NCBI RefSeq assembly: GCF_000383575.1
Contig: NZ_KB911579.1
Span: 1,419,875 to 1,483,874 of the forward strand
Length of the DNA stretch: 64,000 nt
Direction of reading: 5' to 3'
Source: Salinispora oceanensis
GTDB lineage: Bacteria; Actinomycetota; Actinomycetes; Mycobacteriales; Micromonosporaceae
This document shows, in pieces, positions 29,103 through 38,813 of the stretch; positions within the stretch are counted from its first letter, which is position 1; each line of letters begins with the position of its first letter. The notes under the pieces are model-generated. The model searched no databases, was not told where the DNA came from, and saw only the letters and a program-made list of their open reading frames with translations. The position numbers were made by a program, and so were the translations under genes.

Positions 29103-29129
29103 GGCCACCGGGCAGGACACCGGGTGGCC
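29103..29129. terminator. hairpin between convergent PP2C and MFS genes
   Basis: GGCCACC at 29103-29109 pairs with GGTGGCC at 29123-29129, and the stem can continue inward with one bulge. It is placed as a shared terminator. Confidence 0.55.
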
Positions 29130-29140
29130 GGTTCACCGAG

Positions 29141-30598
29141 CTACCTCTTCCCCCTGGTGAAGATGTCCGTCAGGGCGGTCAGGAGGGCGACGAGGATGAA
29201 CGCCGAAATGATCAACAAGGTGGTGCGGAAGGCCGCCAACCAGTCACCGCCGGTACGGTCCAACGTCGCGAACAGCGCGGAACTGACGCCGACTATCCCG
29301 GCTGAGATTCCCAGGCGGTGCCCGGTCTGCAGCATCCCGGCCGCGCTGCCGGCCCGCGTGTCGGAGACCTGTGACATCGTCACAGCCTGGTTGGGGATGT
29401 TGGTCAGTCCGCTACCCAGGCCGCTGAGGACGAAGCCCGCGCCGAGGCCGGCGAGGAGCAGTGGCAGGGCCGCCGAGTGCGGGCTGTCGAAGGTCGGCAG
29501 GAAGAGGTCACCGACCATGACCGCCACTACGCCGACGAGAGATGTCAGCAGTCCGAGGGCTACCACTCGGCGGCCTGCTCGCCAGGCCAGCCGGCCCCCG
29601 ACGACCGCCCCCGCCGCCGTGCCCCCGGCGATCGGCACCATCACGAGACCGGTGGTGATCGGGCTGTGGCCCATCCCGTCCTGCAGATACAGCGCGAGTA
29701 CGAAGTACAGCGCGTCATACGCGCCGAACAACACCGCGATGAGCGCGCCCAGACCGTAGGACCGGATCCGCAGTAGGCCCAGGTCGACCAGGGGCGACTC
29801 CCGGTGCGGACGCCGCTCCCAGAACCCGAAGCCGGCGAGAACGAGCACGCCGACCGGCACCAGCACCCACAGGACAGGGGTCCGGGCCGTCTCCTCCACC
29901 ATCGGAATCCAGAGCGCCACCATTCCGACGACGAACAAGACGACGCCCACCGGGTCCGTGCGTCGCCACCAGAATCGATCCGGGCGTACCCGCAACGCGG
30001 GAATCACGAGAAACCCCAGGACAGCTGCCAGGAGAGCGACCGCGGCGTCCGCGACGAAGATCAGCCGCCAGCCGTATTCCGGACTGACGTCAACCAGCAG
30101 CCCGCCCAGGACCGGTCCGGACCCGAGGGCGACGCCGAACGCCACCCCGAGCAAACCGTACGGACGGCCCCGCTCTTCCTTGCGGAACAACTGCTGGAAC
30201 AGCCCGAGAATCTGCGGGCTCACCGCCCCGAGCGCACCACCCTGCACCAACACGGAGAGCACCAGCCAGACCGGCGTTTGGGCGAGGGCGGCGGAGAGGG
30301 CGGCCAGCCCACCGAGCACCAGGCCGGACACGAAGACCGCGCGCCGTCGCCACACGTCACCGAGCCGGCCAGCGGGCACCAACATCAGGGCGTAGGCCAG
30401 CGCGTAGCCAGCGACCAGCCACTGCTGGCCGTCCTCGTCCAGGCCGATCGTCGCGGCGATCTGAGGCACCGCGATGACCAACATCGCGGTGGTGACCGTC
30501 CCGAGGAACACGACCACCTGACAGACACCGGCTACCAGCCACCGCCGGGCCCGCCCGGAACGAGGCTCGGAGGCCGTCAACGCGACATCCCGACACAC
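29141..30598 (-). CDS. MFS drug exporter, DHA2 (EmrB/QacA) type
   Basis: 485 residues from a GTG start with 14 predicted membrane helices. Motif A is in GRLGDVWRRRAVFV and motif C in GVALGSGPVLGGLLVDV, as in proton-driven multidrug exporters. It overlaps nothing and precedes the berberine-bridge-like gene in the opposite reading order (that gene is 118 bp upstream on the same strand), so the two may be co-transcribed, with the pump exporting a product or toxin linked to the flavoenzyme; this is inference. Confidence 0.9.
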   Translation of the reverse strand: MCRDVALTASEPRSGRARRWLVAGVCQVVVFLGTVTTAMLVIAVPQIAATIGLDEDGQQWLVAGYALAYALMLVPAGRLGDVWRRRAVFVSGLVLGGLAALSAALAQTPVWLVLSVLVQGGALGAVSPQILGLFQQLFRKEERGRPYGLLGVAFGVALGSGPVLGGLLVDVSPEYGWRLIFVADAAVALLAAVLGFLVIPALRVRPDRFWWRRTDPVGVVLFVVGMVALWIPMVEETARTPVLWVLVPVGVLVLAGFGFWERRPHRESPLVDLGLLRIRSYGLGALIAVLFGAYDALYFVLALYLQDGMGHSPITTGLVMVPIAGGTAAGAVVGGRLAWRAGRRVVALGLLTSLVGVVAVMVGDLFLPTFDSPHSAALPLLLAGLGAGFVLSGLGSGLTNIPNQAVTMSQVSDTRAGSAAGMLQTGHRLGISAGIVGVSSALFATLDRTGGDWLAAFRTTLLIISAFILVALLTALTDIFTRGKR

Positions 30599-30715
30599 TC
30601 ACGACTGCTCACGCGACCCCCTTGTCCACCCGGGCGGCGTTACCTCACGCGTGGGGCTCCCGTGAACCAACCCCGCCGCGGCCCGATCAGTTCACGGGAG
30701 CGCGGCCGCCTCTCG

Positions 30716-32194
30716 TCAGTGCGGCCGGATGCTCTGCTCGTACTGGAAGAACTCGTACGGGTCGTACTTGGTCTTGATCGCACGCAACCGGGGATAGTTG
30801 TCGCCGTAGTACGCGGTGGCCCAGTCACCGATGCTGCTGTCCGGAACATTGACGTAGGAGCCGCTGACGTAGGGCAGTAGCGCCTGACGGAACCGCTCCG
30901 TCCACGACAGGACCGTCTTCTGCTCCTCGTCGTCCTCCCAGTTCCCGCTCCACTCCAGGTAGTACTTCGGGCTCCGGTGATAGAACGCGGTAGCGTCGGT
31001 CGCTATCCGGTTCACCGCGCCGCCCCAGTTCAGGCACCAGACCTCGCCGCCGAGGTCGGGAAGTTCGGCCAGGTACCGAATAATTGTGTCGATCCCCTTC
31101 TTCGGGAGCAGTTCGTACGCCCAGGAGGAGGGGATGTGGGTCTTCCGCGGCGTGTCCGTCGTGCCGGCGAGCTGGTTCCAGGCGTCCAGGTATGAGGTGG
31201 TCTCCGTGATGACCTGAGGGTTTCCGACCTCGACCAGCGGTCGAATTATCTCGCGCAGCCGGTACTCAGAACCACGATAGATTCCGTTACAGTAGATATG
31301 GCCGTCCGCTCGGGTCTTCGGGTTGAAAACCGAACCAAATCCGTCGTCCGCGAAGGGCGCTATTCGCTGCCAGCGCTCGAACAGCTCTCCGACGTGTTGC
31401 CAATCATCCCAGGTAATCTGATACACCACGACATCCGATACCGGGTGAATGCTGTACGTGTACTTGGTCGCGATGCCGAAGTTGCCGCCGCCACCGCCGC
31501 GCGAGGCCCAGAGCAGATCGGCGTGCCGCGTTTCGTCAGCGTGGATGAGCTGGGCCCCCCGCTCCCCCTCCGGAACAACGATATCGAGGCCGGTCAGACT
31601 GTCGCTGGTCACCCCGAGACTCCGGCTGAGCTGGCCGATCCCGCCGCCCAGGGTAACCCCGGCCACACCGACACCGACCTCGGCTCCGGTGGGAACGGCG
31701 AAGCCCTGCTCCCCCAACACCGCAACGACCTGGTCCTGCGTCGCTCCGGTCTGCACTGTCGCCTGACGTGCGTGCGTGTCCAGCTCGACCGCCTGCATCT
31801 CGCTCACGTCGATGATGACGCCGCCGTCCACTGCCGACCACCCCTCCAAGGCGTGCCGACCACCGCGAGCCCGGAAAGCCACATCGTGTCGACGGCACCA
31901 GGTGATCGCATTGATCACGTCCTGGGGGTTCTGACAGAAGACGATAACCAGCGGGTAGGGGTTGAACTGCCGGTTCCACCCGAGTCGCGCCTCGTCGTAG
32001 TCGGCGTCGTCGGGGAACACCAACCGCCCGGTCAGCCAGCCCGGATCCGGTTGTGGACCTCGCCCTGGCATCGGTTCGCGTAGGACAGCTTTGTCACCGT
32101 AGGTTGCCAGAGCGGCGGGGGAGATGGCGGCAGCGCCGGCAACGCCCGCACCTACCGCCAGGAATCGTAGGACGTTTCGTCGAGTGGCTTCCAT
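30716..32194 (-). CDS. secreted FAD-linked oxidoreductase, berberine bridge enzyme-like
   Basis: 492 residues from the ATG at 32194 (GAAGGAGAAGGA upstream). It begins with a Tat-like signal, TRRNVLRFLAVGAG. The FAD-binding domain has RGGRHALEGWS, where His114 is the expected covalent flavin attachment site, and GGGIGQLSRSLG; the C-terminal BBE motif is YYGDNYPRLRAIKTKYDP. The second Cys attachment point of bicovalent family members is absent (PTGAEVGVG in its place), so a single histidyl bond is predicted. These enzymes oxidise sugars or alkaloid/polyketide-like substrates outside the cell. Confidence 0.9.
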   Translation of the reverse strand: MEATRRNVLRFLAVGAGVAGAAAISPAALATYGDKAVLREPMPGRGPQPDPGWLTGRLVFPDDADYDEARLGWNRQFNPYPLVIVFCQNPQDVINAITWCRRHDVAFRARGGRHALEGWSAVDGGVIIDVSEMQAVELDTHARQATVQTGATQDQVVAVLGEQGFAVPTGAEVGVGVAGVTLGGGIGQLSRSLGVTSDSLTGLDIVVPEGERGAQLIHADETRHADLLWASRGGGGGNFGIATKYTYSIHPVSDVVVYQITWDDWQHVGELFERWQRIAPFADDGFGSVFNPKTRADGHIYCNGIYRGSEYRLREIIRPLVEVGNPQVITETTSYLDAWNQLAGTTDTPRKTHIPSSWAYELLPKKGIDTIIRYLAELPDLGGEVWCLNWGGAVNRIATDATAFYHRSPKYYLEWSGNWEDDEEQKTVLSWTERFRQALLPYVSGSYVNVPDSSIGDWATAYYGDNYPRLRAIKTKYDPYEFFQYEQSIRPH

Positions 32195-32751
32195 TTCCTT
32201 CTCCTTCAGCGCCGGAAACGACCCAGGGGTCGCCCGGCCCGCGAATTCGGCCATTTTGGGCACCGTTGCTGCCCGTCACTGACAAATCCGGAGTCGTCGG
32301 GCCCATGCCGTGCACCACCCGTCGATTTGGGCGCCATACCGCCGTCAACGCACCTCGCGTCGCACTAGGCGCGTTTCAGTCCTGTAGCGCTGGATCGTCT
32401 GTTTTGACCGTATCAGTCAGTCCCGCCGACTGAAGGCGCTTGACTGGATCGCCAATAGCCACGTGAAACGCCCGAGGCTGCTGGGAATCCAGTTACCTAA
32501 TGGGAAATGCGAGTCAGCGACGGCCCCTCCGGCTCACCACCGACCACGTGCGGCCGACGACCAGTGCCAGCGATGTCACAAGACACACCAGCAGGGTGAG
32601 GTGCCACGGCTTGATCGCGCCCATGGCCCGACACCGGATCCAGAGCCGGCAAGACCCCGCGCCCAAGGAGACGCTTCCGGTTCACCGGCCGGGCTGGACG
32701 AGGTATGAAGGTGCACAGGCGACAATCCGCACACCGGAAGGACCTGGCTCG
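32195..32751. other. 557-bp gene-free region
   Basis: No convincing gene was found on either strand; open frames here lack sites and typical codon use. It should hold the promoter of the flavoenzyme (minus) and of the YbhB-like gene (plus). An inverted repeat, TCAGTC and GACTGA around five bases at 32417-32433, is the only structure seen. Confidence 0.6.
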
Positions 32752-33285
32752 ATGACCTTGGAACGACCGATCGCCCCGGACCCGTACGAACTGCTGCCGA
32801 CGGTGCCATCGTTCACGCTCACCAGTGCCGACGTCCGCAACGGCGAGCCGATGGACGCCACGTACGCCCACCCGAGCGTCGGCGGCGAGGACCTCTCCCC
32901 GCACCTGGCCTGGTCCGGCTTCCCCGCCGAGACCAAGGGCTTCGTGGTGACCTGCTTCGACCCGGACGCACCGACCGGCAGTGGCTTCTGGCACTGGGTG
33001 CTGGTCAACCTGCCGGCGGGGGTGACGGAGTTGCCGCGGGGCGCGAGCGGCGACGCCCTGGGCGGCGCCTTCGCGGTTCGCAACGACTACAGCCAGCAGG
33101 ATTACGGGGGCGCTGCCCCGCCATCCGGTGATCACCCGCACCGATACCTCTTCGCGGTACACGCGCTGGACGTGGAGCACCTCGACGTCACCCCGGACGC
33201 CTCCCCGGCGTACGTGGGCTTCAACCTCGCCTTCCACACCCTGGCCCGCGCGGTGATCCGGCCGACCTACCAGGTAACGCAGTAG
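32752..33285 (+). CDS. YbhB/YbcL (PEBP) family protein
   Basis: 177 residues from the ATG at 32752. The phosphatidylethanolamine-binding fold shows in [38 protein letters not shown] and [15 protein letters not shown], which line the anion pocket. There is no signal peptide. Bacterial members are of unknown role and are sometimes called Raf kinase inhibitor-like proteins. Confidence 0.93.
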   Translation: MTLERPIAPDPYELLPTVPSFTLTSADVRNGEPMDATYAHPSVGGEDLSPHLAWSGFPAETKGFVVTCFDPDAPTGSGFWHWVLVNLPAGVTELPRGASGDALGGAFAVRNDYSQQDYGGAAPPSGDHPHRYLFAVHALDVEHLDVTPDASPAYVGFNLAFHTLARAVIRPTYQVTQ

Positions 33286-33382
33286 CCGTCCCCGGTTCCA
33301 CGACCCGCGTCCGGCCTGGTGGCGTCCACGGGGACGGTGGGGCGACCAGCGCCGGGACGTGGGAAGGCGGGTAACCCTCGGG

Positions 33383-34096
33383 TCAGGAGGGCGTACGGGC
33401 CACCGCGAAGACGGACTGGCCGAACGGGGGACGGGCCAGCTGCTCGGCGACCCTGGTCAGCGGGAGCACCAGGGTGTCGTACACCTTGACCATCGGGCCC
33501 TCCTTCGGCATCAGCCGGAAGACCTTTGTCGCCATGAAGTAGCCAATCAACCCGAGCGCATTCGCGTAGTGGATCTTTTCCACGGTCAGCCCGGCTTCGG
33601 TCATCGCGGCGGCCAGGGTCTTCGTCGTATACCGCCGGACGTGGCCGGTGGCGATGTCGGCGGGACTCATCGCGAACTCGAACGCTGGCACGATGATGAT
33701 CACCGGGCTGCCCGGCCGGACCAGATCGCGCATGCCGCGCAGGGCCCCGACGTGATCCTCGATGTGTTCCAGAACGTTGTACGAGACGACGGCGCTGTAG
33801 TCGCCACGGTCGGTGTGCGGCAGCAGCATCTCCCGCACCTCGATGCCGGGCTGCTCGGCGCCGAGCCGTTCCTTCAGGGCGACCAGTCGCTCCGGGTCAG
33901 CCTCCGTGGCGGTGAAGCGGGGTACTCGCGCGGCCCACTCCAACGCATAGTCACCGAGGCCGCTCCCCACCTCGATCGGGTTCTCACCGAGGTACGGCAG
34001 GGCCAGCTCAACGAACCAACGGCGGTGGTTCACGGCGGTCGCGAGGCCTTCCAGCACCTCGGACTGGACGCGCTGATTACCGGTTATTTCTGCCAT
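33383..34096 (-). CDS. class I SAM-dependent methyltransferase
   Basis: 237 residues from the ATG at 34096, which has GAGGAA 8-13 bases upstream. The SAM-binding motif I is IEVGSGLGDYALEWA near residue 42, and motif II/III is VSYNVLEHIEDHV. The C-terminal part has hydrophobic helices (ALGLIGYFMATKVF) as in methyltransferases acting on lipid-linked or sugar substrates. It is divergent from a membrane glycosyltransferase-like gene across 208 bp, which suggests a shared envelope glycan role. Confidence 0.85.
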   Translation of the reverse strand: MAEITGNQRVQSEVLEGLATAVNHRRWFVELALPYLGENPIEVGSGLGDYALEWAARVPRFTATEADPERLVALKERLGAEQPGIEVREMLLPHTDRGDYSAVVSYNVLEHIEDHVGALRGMRDLVRPGSPVIIIVPAFEFAMSPADIATGHVRRYTTKTLAAAMTEAGLTVEKIHYANALGLIGYFMATKVFRLMPKEGPMVKVYDTLVLPLTRVAEQLARPPFGQSVFAVARTPS

Positions 34097-34304
34097 ACGT
34101 CGATTCCTCACGGTGTGGCTGTCTTGACCCCGCCTGAACCGACAGAGTGAACCATTCACCTAGAAGGCGGAACAAATCGGGGCACCGGGGTGACCGAAAT
34201 ACGATCGGAGTAGGTGCATGATCGGCGACCGGGAGCCGGCACATGCTACCAATCGCCCAAAACCCGGCACAGTGCGGCCACATCTGACTACTCTCTGAAT
34301 TGGC

Positions 34305-36116
34305 ATGACTACCGCTGATTCAAGTAGCGCAGCCGACGTCTCCACGGAGGGAGCGCCGGCCCCCCGGCCTGACCAGCCCGGCAAGCGGTGGCGGCTCGAC
34401 CTGTTGGCAGTACTGAGCTTCGTCCTGCTCGCGCTCTGGGTGACCCTCCGGCTCTGGCTCGACCCAGCCGACGGGCTCCGGGACAACCGCACCGATCAGT
34501 CTCAGTTCGAGTGGATGATGGCGCACGGGTCACGAGTGGTGACCGATTTCGCCTACCCGTTCACCTCCGACCGAATGAATGTGCCGGAGGCCGTCAATTT
34601 GATGGCCAATACGTCTGTACTATCCGTATCTATACCAATGACGCCGGTCACCCTCCTGGCCGGCCCCCGGATGTCCTTCCTGCTCTTCCTAACCCTGGGT
34701 ATGGCCGCCACCGCGACATCGTGGTACTTCCTGCTCTCCCGGGTGGTGGTCCGCTCCCCCGGCCCGGCCTGGCTCGGCGCCACGTTCTGCGGGTTCGCGC
34801 CCGCGATGGTTTCGCACGCCAACGCCCACCCCAACATCGTCTCCCAGTTCGTCGTACCACTGATCATCTGGCGCACCCTGCGCCTCGGCGAGCCGGGCCG
34901 CTGGCTCCGCAACGGGATCCTGCTCGCCCTGGTCATCGTCTGGCAGGCCTTCCTCAACCTGGAAATCCTGCTGATGACCGCGATCGGCCTCGGTGTGGTC
35001 ATGGTCGCGCTCGCCCTCCGCCGGCCCGACCTACGCCAGCGGGCACGCCCTTTCCTCGCTGGACTGGGTGTCGCCGCCGCAGTCGCGCTCCTCCTGCTGG
35101 CGTATCCGCTCTACGTGCAGTTCTTCGGCCCCGGCGCCTACCGAGGGCTCTCCCCCCTCATCCGCGGCTACTCCACCGACCTCGCCTCGTACGTGGCGTA
35201 CTCCCGGGAGTCGCTGGCCGGCGACGAACCCGGCGCTCGTGGGCTGGCGCAGAACCCCACCGAGGAGAACGCCTTCTTTGGCTGGCCCCTGTTGGTGCTC
35301 ATCGCCGCGCTCGTCTGGTGGCTGCGCCACAACGTCGTCGTCTGGGCTCTGGCCCTGCTCGCGGTGATCTTCGCAGTGCTCTCGCTCGGCCGGGAAATCC
35401 TCTTCAACGGCGAGCTCACCGGCATCCCGGCTCCCTGGGCCGCGCTGGAGAACCTGCCCATCCTGCACTCGGTGGTACCCACACGGTGGGCGCTGGCCAT
35501 CACCCCGTTGTTCGGGATCCTGCTCGCCTACGGGGCACAACGCGCCCGGACCCTCGCCAACCGGAATCCCGCCGCCCGGCCACAGATCCGCTTCGCCACC
35601 GTCACCGTGCTGGCGATGGCGCTCCTGCCGCTCCTGCCGACCCCGCTGCCGGCGGTCCGGCTGGAGCCCACCCCCGCCTTCGTCACCTCCGGCGCGTGGC
35701 GGCCATACGTGACCGATGGGCGCAGCATCGTCACCCTGCCGCTACCGGACACCCACTACGCCGACCCACTGCGGTGGTCCGCCGAGACGGGCCTGGACAT
35801 GCCGATCGCCCGCGGCTACTTCCTCGGCCCGGACACCCGTCCCGGTCGGCACCGAGTCGCCCTCTTCACCGCGCCGGCTCGCCCGACCAACGAATTCTTT
35901 GACGAGATCCGACGCACCGGCACGGTGCCACCGATCACCGAGCAAGAACGGACGGCCGCCAAGGAGGACCTACGCTACTGGCGGGCCGGTGCAGTCATCC
36001 TCGGTCCGCACGAGCACGCCGACGCGCTCCGCAGCGGCATGACCGAACTGATCGGGATAGCGCCGACCTACACCGAGGGCGTCTGGCTCTGGGACGTGCG
36101 AAACCTCACCGCCTGA
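34305..36116 (+). CDS. polytopic membrane protein, GT-C glycosyltransferase-like
   Basis: 603 residues with about 11-12 membrane helices and a soluble C-terminal domain of about 150 residues. After the first helix an acidic loop (LWLDPADGLRDNRTDQSQFEWMM) precedes the second helix, the place where GT-C enzymes keep their catalytic Asp. The fold suggests use of a polyprenyl-phosphate sugar donor to modify an envelope glycan or protein. It is divergent from the methyltransferase. No specific family name can be given. Confidence 0.7.
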   Translation: MTTADSSSAADVSTEGAPAPRPDQPGKRWRLDLLAVLSFVLLALWVTLRLWLDPADGLRDNRTDQSQFEWMMAHGSRVVTDFAYPFTSDRMNVPEAVNLMANTSVLSVSIPMTPVTLLAGPRMSFLLFLTLGMAATATSWYFLLSRVVVRSPGPAWLGATFCGFAPAMVSHANAHPNIVSQFVVPLIIWRTLRLGEPGRWLRNGILLALVIVWQAFLNLEILLMTAIGLGVVMVALALRRPDLRQRARPFLAGLGVAAAVALLLLAYPLYVQFFGPGAYRGLSPLIRGYSTDLASYVAYSRESLAGDEPGARGLAQNPTEENAFFGWPLLVLIAALVWWLRHNVVVWALALLAVIFAVLSLGREILFNGELTGIPAPWAALENLPILHSVVPTRWALAITPLFGILLAYGAQRARTLANRNPAARPQIRFATVTVLAMALLPLLPTPLPAVRLEPTPAFVTSGAWRPYVTDGRSIVTLPLPDTHYADPLRWSAETGLDMPIARGYFLGPDTRPGRHRVALFTAPARPTNEFFDEIRRTGTVPPITEQERTAAKEDLRYWRAGAVILGPHEHADALRSGMTELIGIAPTYTEGVWLWDVRNLTA

Positions 36117-36176
36117 CCGACACCGGCCCGACCAGGACCGGCCGAGCTGACCGACACCGGCCCGGTCAGGACCGGC
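36113..36176. repeat. 34-bp tandem duplication over two convergent stop codons
   Basis: A 34-bp unit starting at 36113 recurs at 36147 with two substitutions. The first copy contains the stop of the membrane protein; the second contains the last codons of the convergent iron-reductase gene. Confidence 0.75.
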
Positions 36177-36957
36177 GTAGGCAGCAGCCCGCGCACGTCG
36201 TCGGGCGAGGAAGGGTGAAGGCGAGGCAGCAGGTGTGCCGCTGCACCGTCGGCTCGCCGGCCGGACCCGGCACCAGCTCGACCAGGTCCTGCAGGTCGAG
36301 TGCCGTGAGCAACGTGTCGATCGTGGCGTGGGAGGAGCCCGGCAGGCCGTCGGCGGCGCGCAGGGTGGCGTGGGCGATGCCGGCGGCCACCGAACCCAAC
36401 AACGTTCGGGTGCCGATCCGCACTTCCGCCTGGATCGCCGCGATCATCGGGGCGAGGTGAGCGTCGAGCAGCGTCGCCCGGAGAGTCGCGAGCAGCTCCG
36501 CCTCGCCGGCCACCACCTGCACCTCGGGCCGGCCAGCCAGCGCCAGCGGATCACCGGGCAGGACCGCCACCGCGGTCGACCGGCGCAGGCCCAAAGTGAG
36601 CAGCGATCGATGATCCGCGAAGTGAAACAAGACATCGGCCGGAACGAGCAGGGGAACCCGCCGGGCCGAGGCCCAACCCAGTACCGCCGGCAGCGCCGCC
36701 CAATAGCTGTATGCCTTCCACGCCAGCGCCGCATTGGCGTGCCGGGTGCCACCCCACTGGTCGGTGGCCGCGGCCAGGAGTTCGGGCAGCCGCGTCCCGT
36801 CCACCAAGCTGGTGGCGGGTGACCAGCCAACCTCCTCGGCGACCAACAGGCCGCGGGCCAGGCCGGGCACGTCGTCGGTACCGAAGAGCTGGCGAATCGC
36901 CATGGTGATCGGAGCCAACGGGGCGGTAGCCGCCGTCTCGGGCATAACTGTTGTCAC
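36166..36957 (-). CDS. FhuF-like ferric-siderophore reductase
   Basis: 263 residues from the GTG at 36957, which has GGGAGGGG upstream; an ATG four codons later is possible. The C-terminus carries HTCCLAF, then about nine residues, then CAGCC, the pattern of cysteines that binds the unusual 2Fe-2S cluster of FhuF proteins. It releases iron from imported siderophores in the cytoplasm by reduction. An IdeR/DtxR-like box overlaps the region just upstream, so repression in iron excess is expected. Confidence 0.87.
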   Translation of the reverse strand: MTTVMPETAATAPLAPITMAIRQLFGTDDVPGLARGLLVAEEVGWSPATSLVDGTRLPELLAAATDQWGGTRHANAALAWKAYSYWAALPAVLGWASARRVPLLVPADVLFHFADHRSLLTLGLRRSTAVAVLPGDPLALAGRPEVQVVAGEAELLATLRATLLDAHLAPMIAAIQAEVRIGTRTLLGSVAAGIAHATLRAADGLPGSSHATIDTLLTALDLQDLVELVPGPAGEPTVQRHTCCLAFTLPRPTTCAGCCLRRS

Positions 36958-36993
36958 CCGACGCCCCTCCCGTCTCCCACCCTTCCGATAAGC

Positions 36994-37012
36994 CAAGGCT
37001 AGCCTAACTTGA
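36994..37012 (-). promoter_or_regulatory. IdeR/DtxR-type iron box
   Basis: The 19-bp window agrees with the classical DtxR consensus at 14 positions, including the whole central TAGCCTAAC. It lies about 40-55 bp upstream of the FhuF-like start, the usual place for iron-dependent repression. Confidence 0.8.
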
Positions 37013-37198
37013 TGCGGGCTCGGTGGCTTCGGCGCATCCCGCGCCTCGGCGTACTACCCGCCCGCCAGCCCGGGGAAACAGTCGCCGCACTATCGATCAT
37101 CGTCGCTGGAGAGTCAAGACTCATGTCGACAAGGTGGCACTTCTATATCCGACCAATGACAGAACGTGAAACCTGTAGTCCCGGCCCCAAGGAAGCTG

Positions 37199-38719
37199 AT
37201 GACGACATCACCGCTCGATCGGGCGGCCAACACCTTCGCCGTCGAACTCGCCCGCCACCGGACCGAGCGAGGGCTGTCCAAGAAACAGCTGGCGACGCTG
37301 ATGGGATTCGACCCGTCGTACGTGAGCCACGTGGAGGGACGCCGGCACCGGCCCACCGAAGACTTCGCCCGACGGGCAGAGGCCGTACTGGAGACCAGTG
37401 GGGCGATCTGGCAACGCTTCTGCGAATACGACGAACTCCGACACACCCGCAGCGACCGGACGACGCACCGCGAGCCACCCACGCTTGGGCAGTGGCTGCC
37501 CCCCGGCACCGGCCTGATCGTCGAACGGGAACACGCCAGCCTCACCTACCGAGACGAGACGTACCACTGCGTCATCCGCCGGGAACTACACAACGCCGGA
37601 ACCGAGCCGATCACCCGCTACCTCATCCGCGTCGCCGTTGACCGCTACCCAGGTGACCCTGGCCGCTCCAACCGGCACCACCGGGCACACCCGCTCACCT
37701 TCGCCGAGTTGCAGCTGCACGCGTACCGGCTGGACGGGCCGGAGCGCGAGGCGATGCACTGGCGAACCAAGCACGACCGGGACGCCTTCAAGGAAATCTG
37801 GCTGCTCTTCGAGAACTCCGACCGGCGCTTCCCGCTCTACCCGGGCGACCGCGCCACCCTCGAGTACGCCTACCACGTGGGTGCAGACAAGTGGGGTCCC
37901 TGGTTCCAGCGGGCCGTCCGGGTCCCCACCCGGCACCTCGCCGTCCGGCTCGACCTGCCGGCCGCCCTCGACCCACAGGTCTGGGGTGCCCAGACCTCGC
38001 TCTCCGCGGAGGAAGGTCCGCTGCGCACTCCGGTGGCCCGCCGCGAGGAGGGCGACCGAACAATCTTCGACTGGACGGCGGCCGAGCCGCCGCTGAACGG
38101 CCGCTACCGGATGCAGTGGCGATTCCGGTCCCGACCCGAAGGGAAGCCGACAGAGCCCGGCTGGCTGCGACCAAGCGACCGGATGCGGAGCCTCGGCATC
38201 CTCCAACACGACGCCGCCCTCCTCCGCCAGCCCACCCGGCCGTTCGACCTACCCTGCGAAGCAGACGTCGCTCAGGAGACCGTGGAACGGCTCACCGCGG
38301 CCCTGCTCCGCCTGGACGAGCTACATCCGTTCAGCAAGGGGGTCGGCGTCGCCGCTCCGCAAATCGGCATCGGCCGCGCCGCCGCCGTCGTCCGCCCCCC
38401 GGACCGCGGCGGCGAACCCGTCATCCTGCTCAATCCGCGGGTGGTCGACGCCGCACCCGACACCGACGAACAGTACGAAGGGTGCCTCTCCTTCTTCGAC
38501 CAGCGCGGTCTCGTGCCCCGCCCGCTGCGGATCGACGTCGAGCACACCCACCTCGACGGCAGTCGGGTCATCACCTCCTACGAGTACGCCATGGCACGCC
38601 TCGTGGCACACGAGATCGACCACCTCGAGGGGCGCCTCTACGTCGACCGGATGGCCCCCGGCGTGCCCCTGGTGCCGGTCGAGGAGTACCGGCACACCGG
38701 ACAGCCCTGGCGCTACTGA
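37199..38719 (+). CDS. XRE-type HTH protein fused to peptide deformylase domain
   Basis: 506 residues from the ATG at 37199, with AAGGAAG upstream. Residues 10-70 are an XRE helix-turn-helix (SKKQLATLMGFDPSYVSHVEG). A middle domain of about 260 residues is of unknown fold and rich in aromatic and charged residues. Residues 350-500 are a peptide deformylase with all three motifs: GVGVAAPQIG, EGCLS with metal ligand Cys429, and HEIDH with His471, Glu472 and His475. Free deformylases are 150-200 residues, so this is a regulator-enzyme hybrid; it may deformylate a small molecule or peptide, or sense one. The catalytic residues look intact. Confidence 0.9.
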   Translation: MTTSPLDRAANTFAVELARHRTERGLSKKQLATLMGFDPSYVSHVEGRRHRPTEDFARRAEAVLETSGAIWQRFCEYDELRHTRSDRTTHREPPTLGQWLPPGTGLIVEREHASLTYRDETYHCVIRRELHNAGTEPITRYLIRVAVDRYPGDPGRSNRHHRAHPLTFAELQLHAYRLDGPEREAMHWRTKHDRDAFKEIWLLFENSDRRFPLYPGDRATLEYAYHVGADKWGPWFQRAVRVPTRHLAVRLDLPAALDPQVWGAQTSLSAEEGPLRTPVARREEGDRTIFDWTAAEPPLNGRYRMQWRFRSRPEGKPTEPGWLRPSDRMRSLGILQHDAALLRQPTRPFDLPCEADVAQETVERLTAALLRLDELHPFSKGVGVAAPQIGIGRAAAVVRPPDRGGEPVILLNPRVVDAAPDTDEQYEGCLSFFDQRGLVPRPLRIDVEHTHLDGSRVITSYEYAMARLVAHEIDHLEGRLYVDRMAPGVPLVPVEEYRHTGQPWRY

Positions 38720-38729
38720 CAACGTTGGT

Positions 38730-38776
38730 ACGGCCACGTCCGCCCGGGGGAAGGAGGGCCGGGCGGACGTGGCCGT
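38730..38776. terminator. strong bidirectional hairpin terminator
   Basis: Perfect 18-bp arms at 38730-38747 and 38759-38776 enclose an 11-base purine-rich loop, between the convergent deformylase-fusion and flavohemoprotein genes. Confidence 0.88.
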
Positions 38777-38813
38777 TGCGGGCGGTGCCGGTCCGCCCAG
38801 TGGGTAAAGTCCG

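Noticed and set aside
32463..32708. 81-codon plus-strand frame in the gap before the YbhB-like gene
   Set aside because: Its codon use and composition (Pro, His, Arg, Gln rich) are unlike neighbouring genes, and there is no binding site.
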